Positions 6,649 to 13,378 of a DNA stretch of 13,378 nt are shown piece after piece (the first letter of the stretch is position 1; each line of letters opens with the position of its first letter). A program made the position numbers and the translations under genes. The DNA is taken from contig VBJX01000022.1 in the NCBI GenBank assembly GCA_005879775.1, positions 1 through 13,378 on the forward strand, given 5' to 3'. The stretch comes from Chloroflexota bacterium (GTDB lineage Bacteria > Chloroflexota > Limnocylindria > QHBO01). The notes under the pieces were generated by a model that had not been told where the DNA came from, searched no databases, and saw nothing but the letters and a program-made list of their open reading frames with translations.

Positions 6649-7089
6649 ATGGTTGCCGGTGACACGATCGTCTCGACGCTGCAGAGGCACGGGTACCGTA
6701 TCACCGCGCCGCGCCGGGGGATGGCCAGGCTGATCGCCGAGCGGCAGGGGCATTTCACCGCCGAGGACCTGCTCCGCGCCTCGCGACGCCAGCGCGCCGG
6801 GCTGGGCCGGGCAACCGTCTTCCGCTCCCTGGAGCTGCTCGCCAGCCTGGATCTCGTCGAGCGCGTGGACCTGCCGAGCGGCGAGCACGCCTACGTCAGC
6901 TGCGAGCCAGCCCACCACCATCACCTGGTCTGCTCCGGTTGCGGCCGGGCGGTGGGCGTGGAGGAGGGCGACCTGGACGCGGCTCTCCGGGAGATCGGGC
7001 GGCGCACCGGATATCAGATCGACTCGCATCGGCTCGAGCTGTTCGGCCTCTGTGCGACCTGCCAACGAGCAGATTCCAAGGTCAACTGA
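6649..7089 (+). CDS. zur: Fur-family metal-responsive repressor, probably Zur
   Basis: The product has 146 residues, the usual Fur-family length. The N-terminal winged helix includes GYRITAPRRGMARLIAER and GHFTAEDLLRAS, with recognition segment LGRATVFRSLELLASLDLV (about 52-70). The metal-binding half has His80, the HHHHLVCSGCG segment (His89-92, Cys95, Cys98), His127 and LCATC (Cys135, Cys138). The two CxxC pairs form the structural zinc site known from the family. Zinc as co-repressor is inferred from the znu genes that follow directly; an Mn-sensing (Mur-like) or Fe-sensing role cannot be excluded from sequence. It begins the operon and is likely autoregulated through the dyad just upstream. 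Confidence 0.88.
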   Translation: MVAGDTIVSTLQRHGYRITAPRRGMARLIAERQGHFTAEDLLRASRRQRAGLGRATVFRSLELLASLDLVERVDLPSGEHAYVSCEPAHHHHLVCSGCGRAVGVEEGDLDAALREIGRRTGYQIDSHRLELFGLCATCQRADSKVN

Positions 7090-7098
7090 GACTGGCCG

Positions 7099-8004
7099 AT
7101 GAGACCCCCCGCCAGCCGATGGGCTGGCCTTTCCCTCATCGCGGCGCTGGTCGCGACCGGCTGCCAGGGCACCTCGACGGAGCCCGGTGGACCGATCCGG
7201 GTGGTGACCACCACCACCGTCTTCGCCGACATGATCGCGAACGTGGGTGGCGACCTGGTCCACGTGACGAGCCTCGTCCCCAGGAACGGTGACGTGCATA
7301 CCTATGCCGCCAAGCCATCCGATGTCCAGGCGGTGGCCGATGCCCAGCTCCTGGTCATGAACGGGCTCGGGCTGGACGACTGGCTGACCCGAACGATCGG
7401 CAACGCATCGGCAGCCGGCACCCCTCTCGTCAAGCTCGCCGTGGATCTGCGGGGGGTCACCTTGCTCCCCGGCGAGGAGCCCGGCACGCAGAACCCGCAC
7501 CTGTTCATGGACGTCGCCTATGCCGAGCTCTACGTCGATCGCATCGAGGCCGCCCTGGAGCGGGTCGATCCGCCGCACGCGGAGGGATACCGTCAGCAGG
7601 CGACCGCCTATCGCAACCGACTGGCGGCCCTCGACGCGGAGGTTCGCGCCCGGGTGGCGACCATTCCGCGGCAGAACAGACGTCTGGTCACGTTCCACGA
7701 CGCATTCCCCTACTACGCCAGGGAGTACGGCCTCACCATCGTCGGAGTCGCCGTCGAGGCCCCAGGGCAGGACCCGAGCGCTGGCGATACGGCGCGGCTG
7801 ATCGACGCGATCAAGGCGGCGCACGTCAAGGCCATTTTCAGCGAGGCGCAGTTCCCGCCACGGCTCGTCGACCAGCTGGCGTCAGCCACAGGGGTGACAG
7901 TGGTGGCCGACCTGTACGACGATGCGCTCGGCGATGACCCGGTAACGAGCTACGAGGCGGTCATCAGATGGGATACCGACCAGCTGGTCAAGGCGCTGCG
8001 ATGA
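7099..8004 (+). CDS. znuA: Zinc (or manganese) ABC importer, substrate-binding lipoprotein
   Basis: The product has 301 residues and belongs to the cluster A-I metal-binding proteins (ZnuA/TroA/PsaA). LVATGC gives a good lipobox with Cys22 as lipid site. Expected metal ligands are His67 (NGDVHTYAAKPSD), His134 (NPHLFMD), His200 (VTFHDAFPYYAREYGL) and an Asp in DLYDDALG, probably Asp275. His at the third position is typical of Zn-binding or TroA-type members, whereas Mn-specific PsaA-type proteins have Glu there. The His/Asp-rich loop of many ZnuA proteins is absent. It starts 9 nt after the regulator gene and overlaps znuC by 4 nt, so the regulator and transporter are cotranscribed. It delivers metal to the ZnuB permease on the outer face of the membrane. 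Confidence 0.9.
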   Translation: MRPPASRWAGLSLIAALVATGCQGTSTEPGGPIRVVTTTTVFADMIANVGGDLVHVTSLVPRNGDVHTYAAKPSDVQAVADAQLLVMNGLGLDDWLTRTIGNASAAGTPLVKLAVDLRGVTLLPGEEPGTQNPHLFMDVAYAELYVDRIEAALERVDPPHAEGYRQQATAYRNRLAALDAEVRARVATIPRQNRRLVTFHDAFPYYAREYGLTIVGVAVEAPGQDPSAGDTARLIDAIKAAHVKAIFSEAQFPPRLVDQLASATGVTVVADLYDDALGDDPVTSYEAVIRWDTDQLVKALR

Positions 8005-8837
8005 GCAACGGCGATATGAACGCAGGCGAGGCGGTCGGCGTCCGGGGCGTCTGGGCCGGCTACGACGGGCGCCCGGCGTTGGAGGATGTCACCCTCGATC
8101 TGAAGCGCGGCGCGCTGGTGGCGATCTTCGGGCCGAACGGCGGGGGCAAGACGACCCTGCTGAAGCTGATTGCCAACCTGATCCAGCCGTGGCGGGGCGA
8201 GGTCTCCGTGCTCGGCGCGCCGGCCGGCGAAGAGGCCAGGCGGGTGGCCTACGTCCCGCAGGCGGAGCTTGTCGACTGGTCGTTTCCGGTGAGCGTCTGG
8301 GACGTCGCAATGATGGGCCGCTACCCGGCGCTGGGGGTGCTACGACGGCCCGTGGCGGCCGACCGAGAGGCGGTCGGGGCCGCTCTCGAGCAGGTGGGGA
8401 TGGCGTCGCAGCGCAACGCGCAGATCGGAGCCCTCTCCGGCGGGCAGCGGCGCCGGGCCTTCCTGGCCAGGGCGATCGCCGCCGATCCGGAGCTCTACCT
8501 GCTTGACGAACCGGTCACCGGCGTCGACCTGACGACCCAGGAAGACCTGATGGAGCTGCTCACCAACGAGACGAACCGCGGCCGGACCGTGATCGCCACC
8601 ACGCATGACCTGGCGGCGGCCGCCGAGCACTTCAGCACCGTGGTGGGCCTGAACCATCGGGTAATCGCCGTCGGCCGATCCGAGCTGGTGCTCGACCCCG
8701 ATGTCCTGAGCCGCACCTATGGCGGTCACATGCTCGTCCTGCAGGATCGGGCAGTGATCCTGGACGACGCCCACCACCACGACACCGAGAGCGGTGGCGA
8801 GCACCATTACCACGAGGAGGGAGCCAAGCGGCGCTGA
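8001..8837 (+). CDS. znuC: Zinc (or manganese) ABC importer, ATPase with His-rich tail
   Basis: The product has 278 residues from the ATG at 8001 (ATGA overlap with znuA; the in-frame ATG at 7968 lies inside znuA and is not needed). The ABC motifs are in order: Walker A GPNGGGKTT (44-52), Q-loop YVPQ (84-87), signature LSGGQ (145-149), Walker B LYLLDEP (165-171) and H-loop His202 in ATTHDL. DWSFPVSVWDVAMMGRY is typical of the metal-importer ATPase group. The C-terminus ends in an unusual segment with His258-260, His268, His269 and His271 mixed with Asp/Glu, a probable zinc-binding tail in the cytoplasm. It powers ZnuB. Confidence 0.92.
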   Translation: MSNGDMNAGEAVGVRGVWAGYDGRPALEDVTLDLKRGALVAIFGPNGGGKTTLLKLIANLIQPWRGEVSVLGAPAGEEARRVAYVPQAELVDWSFPVSVWDVAMMGRYPALGVLRRPVAADREAVGAALEQVGMASQRNAQIGALSGGQRRRAFLARAIAADPELYLLDEPVTGVDLTTQEDLMELLTNETNRGRTVIATTHDLAAAAEHFSTVVGLNHRVIAVGRSELVLDPDVLSRTYGGHMLVLQDRAVILDDAHHHDTESGGEHHYHEEGAKRR

Positions 8838-9703
8838 TGCTGGGTCCCATCACCGACCCGCTGGCCTACGCCTTCTTCCAGCGCGCTCTGGCCGCTTCGG
8901 TGATGGTCGGGCTGGTGTGCGCGGTCGTCGGCTGCTACATGATCCTGCGGGGCTACGCCTTCATGGGCGATGCCCTCAGCCACGCGGCCTTCCCCGGGGT
9001 GGTGGTCGCCTACCTGCTGCGTGGCCCGTTCTACGTTGGCGCCGCGGTGGCCTCGGTGGCCACCGCCCTGGCGATCGGCTGGGTGGCGCGCCGTGGCGGC
9101 CTGCGCGGGGACACGGTGATCGGGGTCCTCTTCGCCGGCATGTTCGCCCTGGGGATCTTCCTGTTCAGCCTGATCCCCAACTACGTCGGCGACCTGTTCG
9201 GCTTCCTCTTCGGCGAGGTGCTTGGCATCGGGCCTGGCGACCTGGTCGCCCTGCTGCTGCTGGCCGTGGCGGTCCTGTCGGTGATCGCGGTTCTCTGGAA
9301 GGAGCTCCTCTACTCGACCTTCGACCCGCTGGGGGCGGCCGCCTCTGGGCTCCCCGTGGAGCGGCTCGACTATCTCTTCCTGGCGATCATCGCGGTGGCC
9401 ATCGTCGTCAGCCTGCAGGCGGTGGGGATCATCCTGGTGGTCGCCATGCTCGTCACTCCAGCCGCGACCGCCCAGCTGCTGACCCGCAGCTTCGGGCGCC
9501 TGCTGGCGATCTCGGCCCTGATCGGAGTCGTTGCCCCGGTCGCCGGGCTGTACATCAGCTACTGGACGAACTCCGCCAGCGGCGCGACGATCGTGCTCGT
9601 CGAAACCGCCATCTTCCTCGTGGCCGTGGCCGCGGGGCGCAACGGGGCGACGCGCCGACCAGCGGCGCTGCAGAGCTCCGAGGTCGCCCAGCCGGCTCGC
9701 TAG
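8837..9703 (+). CDS. znuB: Zinc (or manganese) ABC importer, membrane permease (ABC-3 family)
   Basis: The product has 288 residues. Its ATG shares one base with the znuC stop (TGATG). About eight hydrophobic helices are visible. Family motifs include YAFMGDALSHAAFPGVVVAY (about 40-59), NYVGDLFGFLFGEVLGI and VVAMLVTPAATAQLL, the conserved coupling and channel segments of ZnuB/MntB/TroC permeases. It forms the channel for metal delivered by ZnuA. It is the last gene of the operon; its stop codon overlaps the stop codon of the convergent lipoprotein gene, so no terminator fits between them. Confidence 0.92.
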   Translation: MLGPITDPLAYAFFQRALAASVMVGLVCAVVGCYMILRGYAFMGDALSHAAFPGVVVAYLLRGPFYVGAAVASVATALAIGWVARRGGLRGDTVIGVLFAGMFALGIFLFSLIPNYVGDLFGFLFGEVLGIGPGDLVALLLLAVAVLSVIAVLWKELLYSTFDPLGAAASGLPVERLDYLFLAIIAVAIVVSLQAVGIILVVAMLVTPAATAQLLTRSFGRLLAISALIGVVAPVAGLYISYWTNSASGATIVLVETAIFLVAVAAGRNGATRRPAALQSSEVAQPAR

Positions 9704-10320
9704 GGGAGAGCGGCGAGCGCCTCCGCGGCGAGATCGGCCGACGATGCACCGACCACGAAGACGATGTCGGAATGGACGTACATCCAGGTGGTCACATCTC
9801 CGCTTGAGTCGCCGATGGCCAGCACTGACTTGCCGCCCACGGTCTGCTGGGTGAGGGTGTTCGAGCCGTTCTGCTCCATGACCTGCTTGAACTGATCCCG
9901 CAGGGCACCCTCGTCGGCGCCCGCAACCCGCAGCGCAAAGATCGAGACGGCGGTTCCGCTCGACTGATCGACACCGACCCCGATCGCCGTCGTGACGTCG
10001 TTGATATCGGCGTGCGCCTTGTCCAGGAAGTCCTGCACCTCGGGGGTGACGCCCTGGGTACCCAGGACAGCCTGGCCGCTGGCGAACTGGTACTGGAGCG
10101 TGATCCCGCCGACCGTGTCGGGCACGATCCCCTCGAGGGAGCCTGCTCCGGCTGCGTACGAGGGCAGGGATAGCTGGCTGGCGGCGGACGAGGCCGCCGC
10201 GCTGGCAGCGGCACTCTGCTCCGAACCGGTCGATTGCTGAGCGCTCGGGGACGACCCCGAGCAGGCCGCCACGACGATGGCAACCAGCATCGCGCCGGCA
10301 GTTGCGCTGAATCGGCTCAC
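9700..10320 (-). CDS. Lipoprotein of unknown function
   Basis: The product has 206 residues from a GTG at 10320, preceded by GGAGG 9 nt upstream; the longer frame from 10470 would run into the hydantoinase gene. MSRFSATAGAMLVAIVVAAC gives a clear signal peptide with a lipobox (Cys20). A Ser/Ala/Gln-rich spacer (21-50) leads to an alpha/beta domain with VPDTVGGITL, FLDKAHADINDV, IFALRVAGADEGAL, TVGGKSVLAIGD and YVHSDIVFVVGAS, ending EALAALP. I recall this pattern from uncharacterised lipoproteins of Chloroflexota, but no function is known to me. It lies 16 nt after the hydantoinase gene, so it is probably the last gene of that operon. Confidence 0.78.
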   Translation of the reverse strand: MSRFSATAGAMLVAIVVAACSGSSPSAQQSTGSEQSAAASAAASSAASQLSLPSYAAGAGSLEGIVPDTVGGITLQYQFASGQAVLGTQGVTPEVQDFLDKAHADINDVTTAIGVGVDQSSGTAVSIFALRVAGADEGALRDQFKQVMEQNGSNTLTQQTVGGKSVLAIGDSSGDVTTWMYVHSDIVFVVGASSADLAAEALAALP

Positions 10321-10336
10321 GTGAAGGACCCTCCCA

Positions 10337-11743
10337 TCAGGTCTGCTGGCTGAGATCGGCGCTCGGCTCGAGATACTTGCTCCGCACTCGCTTGAGGAAG
10401 CGCCCATCGCCGCGGGCGCCGAGCCACTCGTCCCCATCGACCACGATCTTGCCACGAGAGAGGACGACATCGGCCCCGCCGGTCACCTCGCGCCCTTCAT
10501 AGCAACTGTAGTCGACGTTCATGTGGTGCGTGGCCGCGCTGATGGTATGCCTGCGGGCCGGGTCGTAGACGACCAGATCGGCGTCGAGTCCCACGGCCAC
10601 GGCTCCCTTCTGCGGCAGGCCGAAGAGGCGGGCGGGCGCGCTGGAGATGAGGTCGACCCAGCGGCTGGGGGTCAGGCGTCCGGTGGCGACACCCCCCGAA
10701 TGGAGCAGGTCGACCCGGTTCTCTACCCCGGGCAACCCGTTGGGCACCTTGCGGAAGTCGCCCACGCCCAGGTCCTTCTGGCCGTGGAAGTCGAACGGGC
10801 AATGATCGGTGGAGACGACCTGCAGGTCATTCTTCACCAGCCCGACCCACAGGTCCTCCTGGTGGTCGGCAGGTCGCAGCGGCGGAGAGCAGACGAACTT
10901 GGCCCCCTCGAAACCGTTGCCCAGGTCGTCGAGCGACAGGAAGAGGTACTGGGGGCAGGTCTCCGCGAATGCCGGCAGCCCCTCGTCACGCGCGCGGCGA
11001 ACCTCGTTGAGGGCTTCGCGCGCCGACAGGTGCACGATGTAGACCGGGGCCCCGGCCACCTTCGCCAAACGGATCACCCGGTTGGTGGCCTCGCCCTCGA
11101 GAACCGGCGAGCGCGACGTGCCGTGGTAGTAGGGATCGGTGTGGCCGGCCGCGAAGTTCTGCCCGGCGACCACGTCGATCGCCAGGCCGTTCTCGGCATG
11201 CATCATGATCAGCCCGCCGTTCCTGGCGGTCTGCTGCATGGCGCGGAAGATGGCCCCGTCATCGGAGAAGAAGACGCCGGGGTAGGCGGTGAACAGCTTG
11301 AAGGTGGTCACGCCCTCGTCGACCAGGGCGTCCATCTCCTCGAGGACGTCGTCGCGGACGTCGCTGATGATCATGTGGAAGCCGTAGTCGATGCAGGCGT
11401 TGCCGTCGGCCTTGGCATGCCAGGCGTCGAGCCCCTCACGGAGCGCCGCGCCGCGCGACTGAACCGCGAAGTCGATGATGGTGGTTGTGCCCCCGAAGGC
11501 CGCGGCGCGCGTGCCGGTCTCGAAGGTGTCCTTGGCGGAGGTGCCGCCGAAGGGGAGCTCCATGTGGGTGTGGACGTCGATTGCGCCGGGGATCACCCAC
11601 TTGCCTGTCGCGTCGACCGTGCGGTCCGCGGTGGCCGCCATCTCGTTGCCGATGAGGGCGATCTGCTCGCCGTCGATCAGGACGTCAGCATGGGTCGTGG
11701 CGTCGGCATTGACGATCGTGCCGTTCTTGATCAGGGTGCGCAT
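10337..11743 (-). CDS. hydA: Dihydropyrimidinase / D-hydantoinase
   Basis: The product has 468 residues, the usual length for this cyclic amidohydrolase family. The binuclear zinc ligands are visible: His58 and His60 (DVHTHME), the lysine to be carboxylated Lys149 (TTFKLFTAYPG), His182 (MMHAEN), His238 (YIVHLSAREAL) and Asp313 (STDHCPFDF). Tyr154 is the expected oxyanion-stabilising residue. The enzyme opens the ring of dihydrouracil, dihydrothymine or 5-substituted hydantoins to N-carbamoyl amino acids. The ATG at 11743 has GGAGG 5 nt upstream. No beta-ureidopropionase or dihydropyrimidine dehydrogenase gene is in the window. MmsA at the left edge could act later in thymine breakdown, but it is far away and on another transcript. 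Confidence 0.93.
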   Translation of the reverse strand: MRTLIKNGTIVNADATTHADVLIDGEQIALIGNEMAATADRTVDATGKWVIPGAIDVHTHMELPFGGTSAKDTFETGTRAAAFGGTTTIIDFAVQSRGAALREGLDAWHAKADGNACIDYGFHMIISDVRDDVLEEMDALVDEGVTTFKLFTAYPGVFFSDDGAIFRAMQQTARNGGLIMMHAENGLAIDVVAGQNFAAGHTDPYYHGTSRSPVLEGEATNRVIRLAKVAGAPVYIVHLSAREALNEVRRARDEGLPAFAETCPQYLFLSLDDLGNGFEGAKFVCSPPLRPADHQEDLWVGLVKNDLQVVSTDHCPFDFHGQKDLGVGDFRKVPNGLPGVENRVDLLHSGGVATGRLTPSRWVDLISSAPARLFGLPQKGAVAVGLDADLVVYDPARRHTISAATHHMNVDYSCYEGREVTGGADVVLSRGKIVVDGDEWLGARGDGRFLKRVRSKYLEPSADLSQQT

Positions 11744-11783
11744 CGGTTCCTCCGCCGGATCGCTGCATGGTACGACGCCGCGC

Positions 11784-12206
11784 CTATTTCGCTGCCTCGT
11801 GCAGCCAGGGCGTGTAGGCGATCCCGACCAGGATTCCCTCGGGGCTCAGCAGCCGGGCCACGGTCTGGCCCCAGGGTTCCAGGGTGGCCTCCTTCAGGAG
11901 CCGATGACCGGCGGCCACCATCTCGTCGGCGGCCGGCGCGACCGCCCCGGGGCTGTCGACGTCGAACTCGAGCCAGGCGGCAGGCGCGGGAATCTCGTCA
12001 GGCCACGCATCGGTCCCGAAGCAGGACTCGGCAGCGTGTGCGAGCGGCCACAGCGCGAAGGCGCGGACCCCATCGAGGCTGTCATTGGTGAAGTACTGCG
12101 GCGCCGATTCCTCGAGCTCGATGCCCAGCCCATCTCCCCAGAAACGGCGGCTCTCGTCCACGTCCCTGACGATCGGTCCAAAGCCGGCGACGAATGCGAT
12201 CTGCAT
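11784..12206 (-). CDS. VOC-fold (glyoxalase/bleomycin-resistance type) protein
   Basis: The product has 140 residues and covers one VOC unit. GFGPIVRDVDESRRFWGDGLGIEL is the first beta-alpha-beta module (residues 8-31); LEFDVDSPGAVAPAADEMVAAGH and TVARLLSPEGILVGIAY form the second (79-131). The usual first metal-ligand His near the N-terminus is absent, while Glu123 in SPEG is present. It may therefore not be a classical glyoxalase I and could be a binding protein or an enzyme with different ligands. It starts 5 nt after the peroxiredoxin-like gene and ends 40 nt before the hydantoinase gene. No specific substrate can be given. Confidence 0.82.
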   Translation of the reverse strand: MQIAFVAGFGPIVRDVDESRRFWGDGLGIELEESAPQYFTNDSLDGVRAFALWPLAHAAESCFGTDAWPDEIPAPAAWLEFDVDSPGAVAPAADEMVAAGHRLLKEATLEPWGQTVARLLSPEGILVGIAYTPWLHEAAK

Positions 12207-12211
12207 GCTGG

Positions 12212-12877
12212 TCAGCTGGAAGCGGCGTGGAGCGCGCCGAGGATCACCGTCCTGGGCGGGAAATCTTCGCAGTACTGGTAGCGGTGGGCGAGCTCGATCC
12301 GGCCCTCGGCGGAAATGACGAACTCACCTGGCAGCTGCCAGGGCGAGTCGACCACTGCCCGCTCGGTTCCCCGGCGGGGCTCCAGGAAGAGCGTGCGCGC
12401 CGTCTCCTCGTCCCCGGGCTCCCAGGCGAAGTCGTGCAGGATCTGCGAGGGTTGACCCTCGAGCAGGCCAAAGGCCCGATAGGCATTCAGCTCCGGGTCG
12501 CAGAGAAGGGGGAACTGGTACGCCCGTCGCTCCGAAACCGCACGGGCACGCTCCGGTTCGGCCTGGCATATGCCGACCACCCTCGCCCCCGCCTCGGCGA
12601 AGTCGGCGAGATCGTTCCGTAGCCCTTCCCAGCGCTCCATCAGGCACGAGCAGCCGAAATGGCGCATGAAGATCACCAGCGCCGGACTGTGCGCCCAGAA
12701 TTCGGAGAGGCGCCGCGCATCGCCCGACGTGTCCTGCAGCGCGGGATCAGGGGCCGCGTCGCCCGGCTGTGGCGGAAGCTCCTCGTAGCGGATCCGCGTC
12801 GGACCTGTCAGCCAGCCGGTCAGCCAGCGCTGCTCCGCCTCAGCCTCGAGCCTGGCGAGGTTCGCCTCAGCGGTCAC
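12212..12877 (-). CDS. Thioredoxin-fold peroxiredoxin-like protein (AhpC/TSA type) with CxC motif
   Basis: The product has 221 residues and starts at a GTG that overlaps the upstream stop (GTGA). Residues 34-61 (LPPQPGDAAPDPALQDTSGDARRLSEFW) are the usual entry to an AhpC/TSA domain. VIFMRHFGCSCLMERW (68-83) is the active-site region; AhpC/TSA-2 relatives carry RHFGCxxC here, so the Cys76-x-Cys78 spacing is one residue shorter. A third Cys, Cys104 in VVGICQAE, is nearby. FPLLCDPELNAYRAFGL and LPGEFVISAEGRIELAHRYQ complete the fold. It is probably a cytoplasmic thiol peroxidase or oxidoreductase. Two-cysteine chemistry is inferred. Confidence 0.82.
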   Translation of the reverse strand: MTAEANLARLEAEAEQRWLTGWLTGPTRIRYEELPPQPGDAAPDPALQDTSGDARRLSEFWAHSPALVIFMRHFGCSCLMERWEGLRNDLADFAEAGARVVGICQAEPERARAVSERRAYQFPLLCDPELNAYRAFGLLEGQPSQILHDFAWEPGDEETARTLFLEPRRGTERAVVDSPWQLPGEFVISAEGRIELAHRYQYCEDFPPRTVILGALHAASS

Positions 12878-13239
12878 GATGCTCTGCTCTCGCTCAAGTA
12901 GCTGTAGCCGGTATAGATCACGCCCAGCGCCACGATCCCGAAGACAACCAGGAAGAATGGGTCACTGCTGATGGCGAAGAGCGAGGCCAGCACGACGAGG
13001 AAGAATAGGCGCACCACGAGCGTGGTCGGATAGAGGACCTCGATCCGATGGCGAATGATCTGCGTAATGATGATCGCCAGCCCCAACAGCAGCATGCCGG
13101 CGAGCCGTGGGAACACCTCTCCGTAGTCTCCATTGGAGAGAAGCAACTTGAGCGCGAAGGTGGGGAGCAGCAGCAGCGCCAGCCCTGCGAAGGTCAGGTA
13201 GCCGGCCAGGTAGTAGAGGCTCAGTCGCGTGCGGGTCAT
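12874..13239 (-). CDS. Small four-helix membrane protein of unknown function
   Basis: The product has 121 residues from the ATG at 13239. This start is chosen over the ATG at 13269 because GGAGG lies 4 nt before it and the upstream ATG has no ribosome binding site. The protein begins MTRTRLSLYYLAGYLTFAG and has about four hydrophobic helices (roughly 10-30, 45-62, 72-90, 92-112). No catalytic motif is seen and I cannot name a family. It overlaps the peroxiredoxin-like gene by 4 nt and is the first gene of the minus-strand run, so the two products may work together (inference). Its ribosome binding site lies in a perfect hairpin. Confidence 0.75.
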   Translation of the reverse strand: MTRTRLSLYYLAGYLTFAGLALLLLPTFALKLLLSNGDYGEVFPRLAGMLLLGLAIIITQIIRHRIEVLYPTTLVVRLFFLVVLASLFAISSDPFFLVVFGIVALGVIYTGYSYLSESRAS

Positions 13240-13242
13240 CGG

Positions 13243-13260
13243 ACCTCCAGTGTTGGAGGT
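13243..13260 (-). promoter_or_regulatory. Perfect 7-bp hairpin sequestering the ribosome binding site
   Basis: On the minus strand ACCTCCA, a 4-nt loop (ACAC) and TGGAGGT form a perfect stem. The right arm contains the GGAGG that serves the ATG at 13239. When folded, the ribosome binding site is hidden, which would lower translation of the small membrane protein and, by coupling, of the peroxiredoxin-like protein. Confidence 0.6.
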
Positions 13261-13264
13261 GCTC

Positions 13265-13290
13265 AACATAAACGACCCGGCGGAGGGTCG
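13265..13290 (-). terminator. Terminator-like hairpin behind the gene at the right edge
   Basis: On the minus strand CGACCC-TCCGCC-GGGTCG forms a 6-bp GC-rich stem, followed by TTTATGTT. The T-run is interrupted, so termination may be partial. It lies 51 nt after the stop codon at 13342 and before the next gene at 13239. Part of the T-rich stretch could also act as a -10 box (TATGTT). Confidence 0.4.
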
Positions 13291-13341
13291 CCATCATTCC
13301 TTCGAGCAGGTTGAGGCCCGGCGCCTCCTGCCGTCAACGTT

Positions 13342-13378
13342 TCAGTTGAACTGGAACGTCTCGACGATCTGCGAGTAC
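13342..13378 (-). CDS. C-terminal end of a minus-strand gene, cut by window edge
   Basis: The minus strand reads YSQIVETFQFN followed by TGA at 13344-13342. The ending of a helix plus a TFxF tail resembles the last residues of many exported bacterial proteins. Only 11 residues are available, so neither family nor function can be given, and the frame itself is a proposal. Confidence 0.4.
   Translation of the reverse strand, partial: YSQIVETFQFN

Noticed and set aside
6619..7824. A 401-codon minus-strand frame opposite zur and znuA
   Set aside because: It covers two genes with intact metal-binding motifs and has no recognisable domain, so it is a GC-driven shadow frame.
10321..10470. An N-terminal extension of the lipoprotein into the hydantoinase gene
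   Set aside because: It would place the lipobox in mid-protein. The GTG at 10320 has GGAGG upstream and gives a normal signal peptide.
10523..12091. A 522-codon plus-strand frame opposite the hydantoinase
   Set aside because: It is antisense to clearly real hydantoinase and VOC genes, with Gly/Val/Arg/Asp-rich composition and no motif. Long antisense frames are expected at this GC content.
13240..13269. The ATG at 13269 as start of the small membrane protein
   Set aside because: It adds ten polar residues, lies in the T-rich stretch of the terminator-like hairpin and has no ribosome binding site, whereas 13239 has GGAGG.
13313..13327. GAGGC-5-GCCTC inverted repeat as terminator of the right-edge gene
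   Set aside because: It has only a 5-bp stem and no T-run on either strand. The hairpin at 13273-13290 is the better candidate.

Overview
The window is a dense, high-GC bacterial chromosome segment. About a dozen complete genes are packed with 1-14 nt overlaps, no gap between genes exceeds about 175 bp, and there is no rRNA, tRNA, IS element, CRISPR array or phage gene. Exported proteins use Sec signal peptides or lipoboxes. The strongest promoter candidates lie 7-10 nt from their start codons and suggest leaderless transcripts. The style fits Chloroflexota (for example a Limnocylindria-like lineage) or, less likely, Actinomycetota. This placement is inference; no taxonomic marker gene is present.

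Layout: (1) 1-576, minus strand: N-terminal part of a CoA-acylating methylmalonate-semialdehyde dehydrogenase, cut by the window edge. (2) 750-6583, plus strand: six nearly contiguous genes forming an envelope and probable copper-handling operon. They encode an anchored exported protein with a predicted mature N-terminal His, a CopC-CopD fusion with extra C-terminal beta domains, a small His-containing lipoprotein, an orphan periplasmic-binding-protein-like protein, a CPBP-family intramembrane protease and an unknown exported protein with a C-terminal membrane anchor. (3) 6609-9703, plus strand: a Fur-family regulator (probably Zur) followed by a zinc (or manganese) ABC importer, znuA-znuC-znuB, with a candidate dyad operator over a leaderless promoter. 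(4) 9700-13239, minus strand: a convergent run of five genes, read from right to left as a small membrane protein, a thioredoxin-fold peroxiredoxin-like protein, a VOC-fold protein, a dihydropyrimidinase/hydantoinase and a lipoprotein. (5) 13342-13378: the last codons of a further minus-strand gene, followed by a terminator-like hairpin.

Two adjacent modules therefore deal with transition metals: a copper-type envelope operon and a zinc-type uptake operon under its own Fur-family repressor. The minus-strand run combines pyrimidine/hydantoin ring opening with small redox and VOC proteins. The least explained parts are the four non-CopCD proteins of the copper operon, the Fur-family operator, and a perfect hairpin that hides the ribosome binding site of the small membrane protein at 13239.
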